Origin: Nocardia stercoris | Lineage (GTDB): Bacteria; Actinomycetota; Actinomycetes; Mycobacteriales; Mycobacteriaceae | Direction of reading: 5' to 3' | Length of the DNA stretch: 64,000 nucleotides | Assembly: GCF_003696265.1 (NCBI RefSeq) | Contig: NZ_RFFH01000001.1 | Span: 1 to 64,000 of the forward strand | Shown here: piece after piece, positions 1-11,900 of the stretch | Layout: every line of letters starts with the position of its first letter | How positions within the stretch are numbered: the first letter of the stretch is position 1 | The notes under the pieces: model-generated | The model's input: only the letters and a program-made list of their open reading frames with translations | Told to the model about the DNA's origin: nothing | Database searches by the model: none | Position numbers and translations under genes: made by a program

Positions 1-2
1 CC

Positions 3-2925
3 GGGCTGGACGCGGGGTACTGGTTCCGGAACCTCCGGGAGACAGTGCAATTCGAGCCGGTAGTGCGGGCGCTGGTCGCCGACGGTTACTCCGTGTTCGT
101 GGAAGCGAGCCCGCATCCGCTGCTGACGGCCGGGATCGAGGAGATCGGGGAGAACGGGACCGGAGACCGGCCCGCGCCGACCGTCGTGGGGACGTTGCGC
201 CGCGACGAGAGCGCAGTCGCCCGGTTCCTGCTGTCCGTGGCCGACGTGGACGTGACCGGTGCGGCCGCCGTGGCGTGGTCCGCGTTGTGGTCCGGGCGCC
301 CGGCACAGCGGGTCGACCTGCCGACCTACGCTTTCCAGCACCGCCGGTACTGGCTGGAGGCTTCCGCCGCCGCCGACCCGGCGTCGCTGGGCGTGGACGG
401 AATCGAGCATCCGCTGCTGGGTGCCGTGGTGGCGGCACCGGATTCCGGCGGTGTGGTGGTGTCGGGCCGGTTGTCGTTGCAGACGCAGCCGTGGCTGGCC
501 GATCACGCGGTCGGCGGGGTGGTGCTGTTCCCCGGAACCGGGTTCGTCGAGCTCGCCGTGGCGGCCGGTGACCAGGTCGGCTGCGGCGTCCTCCAGGAGC
601 TGACGATCCTTGCGCCGCTGATCTTGTCGGCCGCCGGCGCGGTCCGGATCCGGATCGTGGTCGACGGCGCCGAGGCCGCCGGCGTGGAGCAGCGCCCGGT
701 CGCGGTGTATTCGCGCGCCGAGGACGAGACCGGCGCGGACTGGGTGCTGCACGCCCAAGGCGTGCTGAGCGGCCGCGTGCCGGCGCCGGGAGCGGACTTG
801 ACGCAGTGGCCGCCCGCCGACTCGGTCGTGGTCCCGGTCGACGGGTTGTACGACCGGCTGGCCGAGTCCGGATACGGCTACGGCCCGGCGTTCCGGAGTC
901 TGCGGGCGGTATGGCGGCGCGGCGCGGAACTGTTCGCCGAGGTCGAATTACCGCAGGAGGCCGGTACCCAGCGGTTCGGCCTGCATCCGGCGGTATTCGA
1001 CGGTGTGCTGCACAGCCTGCTGGCCGGTGCCGGGGAAACGGGGGAGACCCCCGCGCTGCCGTTCGCATGGGAGAACGTGGTTCTGCACGCGACCGGAGCG
1101 ACCACGGTGCGGGCCCGCGTCGCACCGGTCGGTGCGGATGCCTTCACCGTCGAGGTGGCCGACTCGGCGGGTCGTCCGGTGTTGTCGGTGGGGTCGCTGA
1201 GCTCCCGGCCGGTGCGGCTCGACCGCTCGGCCGGCGCCGCCGGCGCGAGATCCCTTGCCGTACTGGACTGGCCGGTGTTGCCCCGGCCCGAGACGGCGGC
1301 CGTCGACTACGTCGAGTGGGAGCGGGTACCCGAGTCGGGGCCGGTGCCACCGCTGGTCGTCCTGGACTGCCGTCCCCGGGTGACCGACGACGGCGAGCCC
1401 GAGGTGCCGGCCGCGGTGCGTGCGATGACGCATCGGGTTCTCACTGTGCTGCAAGAGTTTTCGGCGAGCGAGCGGTTCGGCTCGAGCACCCTGGTGGTGG
1501 TCACCGGCGGTGCGGTCGCGGTGGCCGGGGAGTCGGTGCCGGATCTGGCCGGTGCCGCGGTGTGGGGCCTGGTGCGGTCGGCGCAGTCGGAGGATCCGGG
1601 CCGGATCGTACTGGCCGACATCGACATCGAGGCCGATACCGCGGTTCCGGCTCGAGTCGTGGCGGTGGCGCACGCGGCCGGTGAGCCGCAGGTGGCGCTG
1701 CGCGGTTCGGTCGTGCACGCCGCGCGCCTGATCCGGCTGCCGGCGCCGGGCGACGACGACGCGGTGTGGTCGCGGATCGCCGCGGGCACGGTGGTGATCA
1801 CCGGCGGTACCGGTGGTCTGGGCGCGCTGCTGGCGCGGCATCTGGTGACCGCACGCGGAGTCTCGTCGCTGGTGCTGGCGAGCCGGCGTGGCCTCGCCGC
1901 GCCGGGCGCGCAATTGCTGGTGGACGAGCTCACCGCCGCCGGCGCCCAGGTCCGCGTCCTGGCGGCCGATGTGTCGACGCGCACCGGTGTCGCGGAGTTG
2001 CTGGATGCGGCGTCCGCCCCGGCGCGGCGAAAGCTGTTCCGGCGCAAGGGGTCCGACCTCCCGCTGACGGGTGTGGTGCATGCTGCCGGCGCCCTCGACG
2101 ACGGCGTGATCGCCTCGCTGACCCCGGATCGCCTCGACGCGGTGCTGGCCGCGAAGGCCGATGCGGCGTGGTTCCTGCACGAGGCCACCCGCGATCTCGA
2201 TCTGGCGTTGTTCGCGCTGTATTCCTCGGCGGCGGGCACTTTCGGCGCGGCCGGTCAGGGGAACTACGCGGCGGCCAACGTCTTCCTCGACGCGCTCGCC
2301 GTCCAGCGGCGCGCGGCCGGTCTGGCCGCGACGTCCGTCGCGTGGGGTGTGTGGGCGTCGAGCACCGGCCTCACCGATCATCTGGCCGGCGACGATCTGG
2401 CCCGCCTCGGCCGGGGCGGTGTGCTCGGCCTGTCGGACGAGCAGGGACTGGCGATGTTCGACGCCGCGGTCGTCGCCGACCAGGCGGCGGTGACGGCGGT
2501 TCGGTTCGACACCGCCGCCCTGGCGGCCGCGGCCCGGGACGGAGTACTGCTGCCGCTGCTGCGGGAACTGGCGCCGGGGTCGGTGCGCGCGTCCGCTGCG
2601 ACCGGTACGGCCGCGGTCACGGGCTTGCGCGCGCAACTGGCCGGTCGTGCGGCTGCCGAGCGGCTGCGGATGCTGTCGGACGTGGTGCGAACGCAGGTGG
2701 CGGCCGTCCTGGGACACGACGGTCCCGACGCGGTGCCGGCCGACCGCAAGTTCCAGGACCTCGGCTTCGATTCGCTCACGGCGGTCGAGGCCCGCAACCG
2801 GTTGAAGGCGGCCACCGAGCTGACCCTGCCGGCGACGCTGGTCTTCGACTACCCGACCCCGCTGGCGGTCGCGCAGTTCCTGCTCGACCAATTGGACGGC
2901 AGCGCCGGGCAGCCCGCGGTGGTCG
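3..2925 (+). other. PKS module A, partial: AT C-terminus-DH-KR-ACP
   Basis: Only the end of the AT is present (YWFRNLRET through [10 protein letters not shown]). Its specificity motif lies outside the window, but its C-terminus closely resembles that of module C. The DH (about 405-1240) has [10 protein letters not shown] with catalytic His at 504-506 and the partner Asp in HPAVFD at 999-1001. There is no ER. The KR (about 1783-2370) has [11 protein letters not shown] and Tyr at 2265-2267. The ACP serine is at 2772-2774. Predicted outcome: a trans alpha,beta-unsaturated intermediate. A basic insert (about 2026-2055, residues such as RRKLFRRKG) sits between the KR nucleotide-binding half and the LDD strand and is absent from the other KRs here. 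Confidence 0.9.
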
Positions 2926-5900
2926 CCGCGGCGCGTCCCGGTGCCGACGAGCCGGTGGTCATCGTCGGCATGGGCTGCCGGTTCCCCGGTGGCGTGGCCT
3001 CCCCCCAGGATCTGTGGGACCTGGTCGTGGCCGGCCGGGACACCGTGACCGAGTTCCCCGCCGATCGCGGCTGGGACGTGGACGCGCTGTTCGATCCCGA
3101 CCCGGATGCGGCCGGGAAAACGTATGTGCGCGAGGGTGGTTTCCTGCACGACGCGGGCCTGTTCGACGCGGGCTTCTTCGGGATCAGTCCGCGTGAGGCG
3201 ATCGTCATGGATCCGCAGCAGCGCCTGCTGCTGGAGACGGTGTGGGAAGCCCTGGAGGACAGCGGTATCGACCCGCACACACTCGAGGGTGGCGACACCG
3301 GTGTGTTCGTCGGTGCGATGCACCACGACTATCCGGGTAGCGCGTCGGCGGGTTCGATCCTGTCGGGCCGGGTGTCCTACGCGCTCGGTCTCGAGGGGCC
3401 GTCGGTGTCGGTCGACACCGCGTGTTCGTCGAGTCTCGTTGCGCTGCACCAGGCCGCGGCCGCGGTGCGGTCCGGTGAATGCGGGCTGGCGCTGGTCGGT
3501 GGCGTCACCGTGATGAGTACTCCCGGGGTGTTCGTCGAGTTCTCGCGGCAGCGTGGGCTGTCCCGCGATGCCAGGTGCAAGTCGTTCGCGGAGGCCGCCG
3601 ACGGGACCGGGTGGTCCGAGGGCGTCGGTGTGCTGGTGGTGGAACGGCTCTCGGACGCGCTGCGCCTGGGGCATCGGGTGCTGGCGGTGGTGCGGGGCAC
3701 CGCGGTGAATTCCGATGGCGCGTCGAACGGTTTGACGGCGCCGAACGGTCCTGCGCAGCAGCGGGTTATTCGTCAGGCGCTGGCGAATGCCGGCTTGTCG
3801 GCTACCGATGTCGATGTGGTGGAGGCGCATGGAACCGGGACCACGTTGGGTGATCCGATCGAGGCGCAGGCCTTGTTGGCGACCTACGGTCAGGACCGGC
3901 CCGAAGGTCGGCCGTTGTGGTTGGGGTCGTTGAAGTCGAATATCGGTCATGCCCAGGCTGCGGCTGGTGTGGGTGGTGTGATCAAGATGGTGCAGGCGAT
4001 GCGGCACGGTGTGTTGCCGAAGACGTTGCACGTGGATCGGCCGTCGACGCATGTGGATTGGTCCGCGGGGTCGGTGGAGTTGCTGACCGAGCAGCGGCCG
4101 TGGGAGAGCGAGGGTCCGCGGCGTGCGGGTGTGTCGTCCTTCGGTATCTCGGGGACCAACGCGCACGTCATCTTGGAGGAGGGACCGGCGGTAGCCGAGC
4201 CGGACACCGGGAATGCGGGAATCCGCGGCGCAATGGTGCCGTGGCTGGTGTCCGCGCGCACACCGGAGGCGTTGGCGGGCCAGGCTTCTCGGTTGTCGGC
4301 CTTCGTGTCGGCGCGTCCCGAGCTGGATCCCGCGGCGGTGGCGTGGTCGCTGCTGTCGAGCCGGGCGCGGTTCGAGCACCGTGCGATCATCGTGGGTGGC
4401 GACCGGGCCGAGTTGCTGTCGGGGCTGGCCGCGCTCGCCGCGGGACGCGACGACGCGGCGGTGGTCCAGGGCGTGGTCCGGCCGGCCGGCAAGCTGGCCT
4501 TGGTGTTCCCGGGGCAGGGGACGCAGTGGGCGGGGATGGGCCGCGAATTGTGCGCGGCGTTCCCGGTTTTCCTGACAGCGTTCGACGAGATCGTGGCGCT
4601 GCTGGAGCAGGCGCTGGACCGTCCCGTCCGGGATGTGTTGTGGGGCAGCGACGAAGTACTGATGGCCGACACGATGTTCGCCCAGGCCGGGCTCTTCGCG
4701 GTCGGGGTGAGTGTTTCGCGGCTGCTGGAGTCGTGGGGTGTGACCCCGGACGTGGTGGCGGGTCATTCGATCGGTGAGATCGTGGCCGCACATGTGGCGG
4801 GGGTATTGTCGCTCGCGGACGCGGTGGCATTGGTCGCGGCGCGGGGCCGGTTGATGTCGGCGCTGCCGGCGGGCGGTGCGATGGTCGCGGTCGCCGCGGC
4901 GGAGGACGTCGTACGGGACGTGCTGCGCGACCTCGGCGGCGTCGCCGATGCCGCGGGCTCGACCGCCGGGGTGGCGATCGCCGCGGTGAACGGTCCGGCC
5001 GCGGTAGTGATCGCGGGTGAAAGTGGCCCGGTGGATGCGGCGGTGGCGGCCCTGGAAGCGGCGGGTCACCGGGTGGTGGCGTTGCGGGTGTCGCACGCGT
5101 TCCATTCGCCGTCGATGGATCCGATGCTGGCGGAGTTCGGCGCGGTGCTGGCGGGGCTGTCGTTCGCCGAGCCACGAATTCCGTTGGTGTCCAATGTGAC
5201 CGGTGAGCTCGCCGGTGCGGAGGTGGCGACACCGGAGTACTGGGTGCGGCATGTGCGGGAGACGGTCCGGTTCTCCGACGGTATGCGGACGCTGGCCGCG
5301 GCCGGTGCGACGACGTTCGTGGTCGCGGGGCCGGACGGCGGGCTGAGCGCGCTCATCGCGCAGAGCCTGGAAGCCGCCGCCGAATCGACTGCGGCGCACA
5401 TTGTTCCGATGTTGCGGCGGAACCGTCCGGAGGTCCGGACGCTGCTGCTGGCCGGCGGTGAACTGTCCGCCGCGGGTATGGAACTCGACTGGGCGCAGCT
5501 GTGGGGTGGTCGCACGCCGCGGCGGATCGACTTGCCGGCGTACGCGTTCCAGCGCCGCCGGTACTGGCAGGACACCACCGCCGCCACCGACCCGGCGGCG
5601 CTGGGACAGTCCGCGATCGAGCATCCGCTCGTGGGTGCCGTGGTGTCGGCGGCGGAATCCGGTGGCGTGGTGGTGACCGGCCGATTGTCGTTGCGGTCGC
5701 AGCCGTGGCTGGCCGATCACGTGATCGGCGGGACGCCGCTGTTCCCGGGTACCGGGTTCGTGGAGCTCGCGATCCGGGCGGGCGACGAGGTCGGTTGCGG
5801 TGTGCTGCAGGACCTCACACTGGTCGCGCCGCTTGCCCTGCCGTCGTCCGGCGGGGTGCGGATCCAGGTCGTGGTCGGCGCCGCCGACGAGCGGGGCGGG

Positions 5901-8900
5901 CGCGGTGTCTCGGTGTACGCGCACAGCGGAGCCGACTCCGACACGCCGTGGGTGCTGCACGCGCAAGGACAACTGAGCGCGGGCACCGGTGGCCCGGGTG
6001 TCGACCTGACGCAATGGCCGCCGGTCGGCGCGGCCGCGATCCCGGTGGACGGGCTCTACGAGCGGCTGGCGGAAGCCGGATACCGGTACGGTCCGATGTT
6101 CCAGGGCCTGCGGGCGGTGTGGCGGCGCGGCGACGAACTGTTCGCCGAAGCGGCCCTGCCGCGGATCTCCGGCGCGGATCGATTCGGTCTGCATCCGGCG
6201 CTGCTGGACGCGGTGTTACACGCGTCGATGGCGGCGGGGGCGGCCGGTGCCGACGATGTTCCGGTACTGCCGTTCGCGTGGGAGGGCGTGCGGCTGCACG
6301 CGTCCGGGGCGTCGTCGGTCCGGGCCCGGATCACGCTCGGCGCGCCGGGCGTGCTGGCGATCGAGGTCGCGGACCCGGCGGGCCGGCCGGTGCTGTCGGT
6401 GGAGTCGCTGACCGCACGGGCTGTGGGGTCCGACGCGACCACAGCGGGGCCCACGGACCGGCTGCACGCGGTGCGTTGGTCGCCGCTGCCGTCCGTGGTG
6501 GCGGGCGATCCGATCGAATACGTCGACTGGGCAGGGGTTTCCGAGTCGGTGCCGCCGCTGGTGGTGTTGGATTGCCGTGACCACGAAGGCGGTTCGGACC
6601 TCCCCGCCGCGGTTCGCATGCTGACCCATCGGGTTCTCGGTGTGCTGCAGGAGTTCTCGGCTCAGCAGCGGTACGCGTCGAGCCGGTTGCTGGTGGTGAC
6701 CCGTGGTGCGGTCGCCCCGGCCGGTGAGTCGGCCGACGACCTGGCCGCTGCCGCGGTGTGGGGTCTGGTGCGGTCGGCGCAGGCCGAGGAGCCGGGCCGG
6801 ATCCTGTTGCTGGACACCGATGGTGAGCTCGATGCGGCCGTGGCCGCGGTGGTGTCGTCCGGGGAGCCGCAGCTGCTGTCGCGGGCCGGCGTGGTGCACG
6901 CCGCTCGCCTGGCCCGGCTGCCGGAGCCCGATGCGCTGATCGCACCGCCTGGGTCGTGGCGGCTGGAAGCGGTGCGGGCCGGGACCTTCGACGGTCTCGC
7001 CCTGGCCGAGTACCCCGGTGCCGACGATCCGCTCGCACCGGGTGCGGTGCGGATCTCGGTGCGGGCGGCCGGATTGAACTTCCGCGACGTCCTGATCAGC
7101 CTGGGCATGTACCCGGGCGCGAACCCCGCGATCGGTGGTGAGGCCGCGGGCGTGGTGCTCGAGGTCGGTGCCGAGGTGGACGACATCGTCCCCGGTGACC
7201 GGGTGATGGGTCTGGTGAACGGGGCGATCGGCCCGGTCGCCGTGGCCGATCGCCGGGTGCTGACCCGGATTCCGGCGGGCCTGACCTTCACCCGGGCCGC
7301 CGCGATCCCGGTGGCGTTCCTCACCGCCTACTACGCGCTACGGGATCTGGCCGCCGCGCAGCCGGGGGAGAAGCTGCTGATCCATGCCGCGACCGGTGGT
7401 GTGGGACAGGCGGCGGTGCAGCTCGCCCGCCATTGGGGCCTGGAGGTGTTCGGCACCGCGAGCCGCCCGAAGTGGGACACGCTGCGGGACCTGGGTTTCG
7501 ACGCGGCCCACCGGGCGGATTCGCGCACCCTCGATTTCGAGACCGAGTTCTCGGCGACCACCGCCGGTGCCGGTGTGGACATCGTGTTGGATTCGCTGAC
7601 CGCCGAATTCGTCGACGCGTCGTTGCGGCTGCTGCCCCGCGGCGGTCGTTTCCTGGAGATGGGCAAGACCGATATCCGGGACGCCGACGAGGTCGCGGCC
7701 CGGCATCCGGGCGTCGACTACCGGGCCTTCGACATGGTCGATGCCGGTCCGGATCGCATCGGGGAGATGCTGGCGGAGATCGGCGCGCTGTTCGACCAGG
7801 GGCACCTCACCTGCCCGCCGCTGCACATCTGGCCGGTGGATCAGGCCCGCGCGGCGTTCCGGTTCTTCAGCCAGGCGCGCCAGATCGGCAAGATCGTGCT
7901 CACGGTTCCGGTGCCGCCCGTCGCGGCCGGCACGGTCGTGATCACCGGCGGCACCAGCGGTCTGGGCGCGCTGACCGCCCGGCATCTGGTCGTCGCGGAG
8001 GGTGTGCCGTCGCTGGTGCTGGCCGGCCGGCGCGGACTCGCCGCGCCCGGCGCGCCGGAACTGGTGGCGGAGCTGGCCGCATACGGCGCGCAGGTGCGGG
8101 TCGTGGCCTGTGACGTCTCGACCCGAGCCGGTGTCGACGCGCTGCTGGCCGAGGTGCCCGACCAGTTCCCGCTCACCGGTGTGGTGCACTGCGCCGGTGT
8201 GCTCGACGACAGTGTGCTCACCGCCCTGACTCCCGATCGCCTCGACCCGGTTCTCGCGGCCAAAGCCGATGCGGCGTGGCACCTGCACGAGGCCACTCGC
8301 GACGTGGATCTGGCGCTGTTCGTGGTGTTCTCGTCGCTGGCGGGCACGATGGGTGCGCCCGGGCAGGCCAACTACGCGGCGGCCAACACCTTCCTCGACG
8401 CCCTCGCGGCGCACCGCCGTGCCACCGGACTGGCCGCGACCGCGGTCGCCTGGGGCCTGTGGGCGTCCTCGACCGGGATGACGGGCGCGCTGGCCGCCGG
8501 TGACACCGCCCGCATCGGACGCGGTGGCCTGGTCGGACTTTCGGACGAGCAGGGTCTCGCGCTGTTCGACGCCGCGGTATCGGCGGGCCGGGCCGCCGTC
8601 GTCGGGACGCGGTTCGATCCGGCCGCCCTGGCGGCGCAGGCGCGGGCCGGCACGGTCTCGCCGCTGCTGCGGGACCTGGTGCCGGGTTCGGCGCGCACGA
8701 CGGCTGCCCCGGCGGTCGCCGCGTCGGGCACGCGGCACCGGCTGGCCCGCCTGGATCGGGCCGAGCGACTGCGGTCGCTGCTGGAGGTGGTGCGCACACA
8801 GGTCGCCGCGGTGCTCGGCCACGACGGCATGGAATCCGTTCCGGCGGACCGTAATTTCGCCGACCTTGGGTTCGATTCGCTGACCGCTGTCGAGGCGCGC

Positions 8901-11900
8901 AACCGGGTGAAGGCGGCGACCGAACTGCCGGTGCCGGCGACCTTGATCTTCGACTACCCGACCCCGCAGGCGGTGGCCGAGTACCTGCTCGAGCAGCTCG
9001 ACGGTACGGTCGCGGCGGCCGTCACCGCGGCGCCGGTGCGGGCCGCGGTGGACGAGCCGGTCGCGATCGTGGGTATGGGCTGCCGGTTCCCGGGAGACGT
9101 GGCCTCGCCGCAGGATCTGTGGGACCTGGTGACCGAAGGCCGCAGCGGCATCACCGAATTCCCGGACGACCGGGGCTGGGATCTCGCGGGACTGTTCGAC
9201 CCCGATCCGGAAGCGGTCGGGAAATCGTATGTGCGCGTGGGCGGTTTCCTGCCCGGCGCCGGGCTGTTCGACGCGGGCTTCTTCGGGATCAGTCCGCGCG
9301 AGGCCACCACGATGGACCCCCAGCAGCGGGTGCTGCTGGAGACGGTGTGGGAGGCGCTGGAGGACACCGGCATCGACCCGAAGTCGTTGCGGGGCACCGA
9401 TACCGGCGTGTTCGTCGGTGTCGTCGACCAGCACTACCGGGCGGCGGGGAGTACCCGGGCGGGTGCCGACGGGTTCGAGGTGACCGGGTCGACGACCAGT
9501 GTGGTGTCGGGCCGGGTCTCGTACGCGCTGGGACTGGAGGGTCCGGCCGTGTCGGTGGACACGGCGTGTTCGTCGAGTCTGGTCGCGCTGCACCAGGCCG
9601 TGGCCGCGGTCCGTGCCGGTGAGTGCGGTCTCGCGCTCGTGGGCGGTGTGACGGTGATGGCGTCGCCCGGGCTGTTCGTCGGGTTCTCGCGGCAGCGCGG
9701 GCTGGCGCCGGACGGATTGTGCAAGCCGTTCGCGGCGGCCGCCGACGGGACCGCCTGGTCCGAGGGCGTCGGTGTCCTTGTGGTGGAGCGGCTGTCGGAG
9801 GCGCAGCGGCGCGGGCACCGGGTGCTGGCGATCGTGCGTGGTAGTGCCGTCAACCAGGACGGTGCCTCGAACGGTCTGACGGCGCCGAACGGCCCGTCGC
9901 AGCAGCGGGTGATCCGGCAGGCGCTGGCCAATGCCGGACTGACGGCCGGCGATGTCGACGTGGTGGAGGCGCACGGTACGGGTACCCGGCTGGGTGATCC
10001 GATCGAGGCGCAGGCGTTGCTGGCGACCTACGGCCGGGACCGGCCCGCGGACCGCCCGCTGTGGCTGGGCTCGGTGAAGTCGAATATCGGTCACACGCAG
10101 GCGGCGGCCGGTATGGCCGGGGTCATCAAGATGGTGCAGGCGATGCGATACGGCGTGCTGCCGCGCTCGCTGCACGTGGACCGGCCGAGCGGTCATGTGG
10201 AGTGGGACGGCTCGGTGGAACTGCTGACCGAGCAACGGGATTGGGACAGCACCGGCCCGCGGCGTGCGGGTGTGTCGGCGTTCGGCATCTCGGGTACCAA
10301 CGCCCACGTCATCCTGGAGGGAGCGCCGCGGCCGGTCCCGTCCGACCCGCGTTCCGGCGGTGACCTGACCGGTGCCGACGCCGTGACGCCGTGGGTGCTG
10401 TCCGCACGGACACCGGAAGCGTTGGCGGAGCAGGCTTCTCGACTCGCTGCGTTCGTCGTCGACCGTCCGGAGCTGCACCCGGCGGACGTGGCCTCGGCAC
10501 TGGTGTCGACCCGGGCCCGGTTCGACCATCGTGCGGTGGTCGTGGGTTCCGATCGTGCGGAACTGTTGTCGGGTCTGACCGCCGTGGCGGAAGGGCGGGA
10601 CGACGCCGCCGTGGTGACGGGAGTTGCCCGCGAGCGGGGTCGGACGGTTCTGGTGTTCCCGGGTGAGGGGGCGCAATGGGCCGGTATCGGTGTCGAGTTG
10701 TTCGACACCGCACCGGTTTTCGCGGCGAAGATCGCCGAGTGCGATGCGGTCTTCGCGGAGCTGGTCGATTGGTCGCTGCTGGATGTGTTGCGTGGTGCCG
10801 AGGGCGCGCCGTCGCCGGCCCGGGACGACGTCGCACAGCCGGTGCTGTTCGCGGTGACGGTCGGTCTGGCGGAGCTGTGGCGTTCGGTGGGCGTGAAACC
10901 GGATGCGGTGGTGGGTCATTCGCAGGGTGAGATCGCAGCGGCCTACGTGGCCGGTGCGCTGACCTTGGAAGATGCTGCGCGCGTGGTGATCCTGCGGTCC
11001 AAGGCCCTGGACGGACTGGCGGGGGTCGCCCCGCGCTCTTCGGAGGTCGCGTTCTACTCGACCGTGACCGGCGCCGCGCTCGACACCGCCGCACTGGACG
11101 CCGGGTACTGGTTCCGGAATCTGCGTGGGACAGAGCGATTCGAGGACGCGGTGCGGGCGCTCGTCGCCGACGGTTGCTCTGTGTTCGTGGTGGCGGGTCC
11201 GGAACCGCTGCTGACCGAGGAGATCGGCGCATCGTCGGGTGCCCCGCGGGCCGAGCTGGTGATCTCCGGGACGCTGCGCCGCGACGAGCGGGCCGCGGTC
11301 GGGCGGTTCCTGTCGTCGGTGGCGGCCCTCGAGGTCGCCGGTGTGGCCGGTGTGGACTGGTCCGCGTTGTGGTCCGGCCGTACCGCACAGCGGGTCGACC
11401 TGCCCACCTACGCTTTCCAGCGGCGTCGCTACTGGCTGGACGCCGTCACCGCCGCCGATCCGGTCTCGCTGGGCGTGGGTGGTATCGATCATCCGCTGCT
11501 GGGTGCCGTGGTGGCGGCGGCGGATTCCGGTGGCGTGGTGGTGTCGGGCCGGTTGTCGTTGCAGTCGCAGCCGTGGCTGGCCGATCACGCGGTCGGCGGG
11601 GTGGTGTTGTTCCCGGGGACCGGCTTCGTCGAGCTCGCCGTGGCTGCCGGTGATCAGGTCGGTTGCGGTGTGCTGCAGGAACTCACGTTGGTGGCACCGC
11701 TGGCCGTGCCGGTGACCGGCGCGGTGCAGCTCCAGGTCGTGGTCGGTGCCGTGGACGAGTACCGAACGTGCGCGGTGTCGGTGTACTCCCGCGCCGAGGC
11801 GGAATCCGATCAGCCGTGGGTGCTGCATGCGCGCGGACAGCTGAGCGGGACCGCTGACCTGCCCGGTGTCGAGCTGACGGAATGGCCGCCGGTGGGTGCG

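Noticed and set aside
948..6194. Very long open frames on the minus strand opposite the PKS genes (also 7338-12350, 12369-17111, 17112-19985, 20350-22671)
   Set aside because: They mirror the PKS coding frame in very GC-rich DNA, are rich in Arg, His, Pro and Gly, show no protein family motif and restart at module boundaries.
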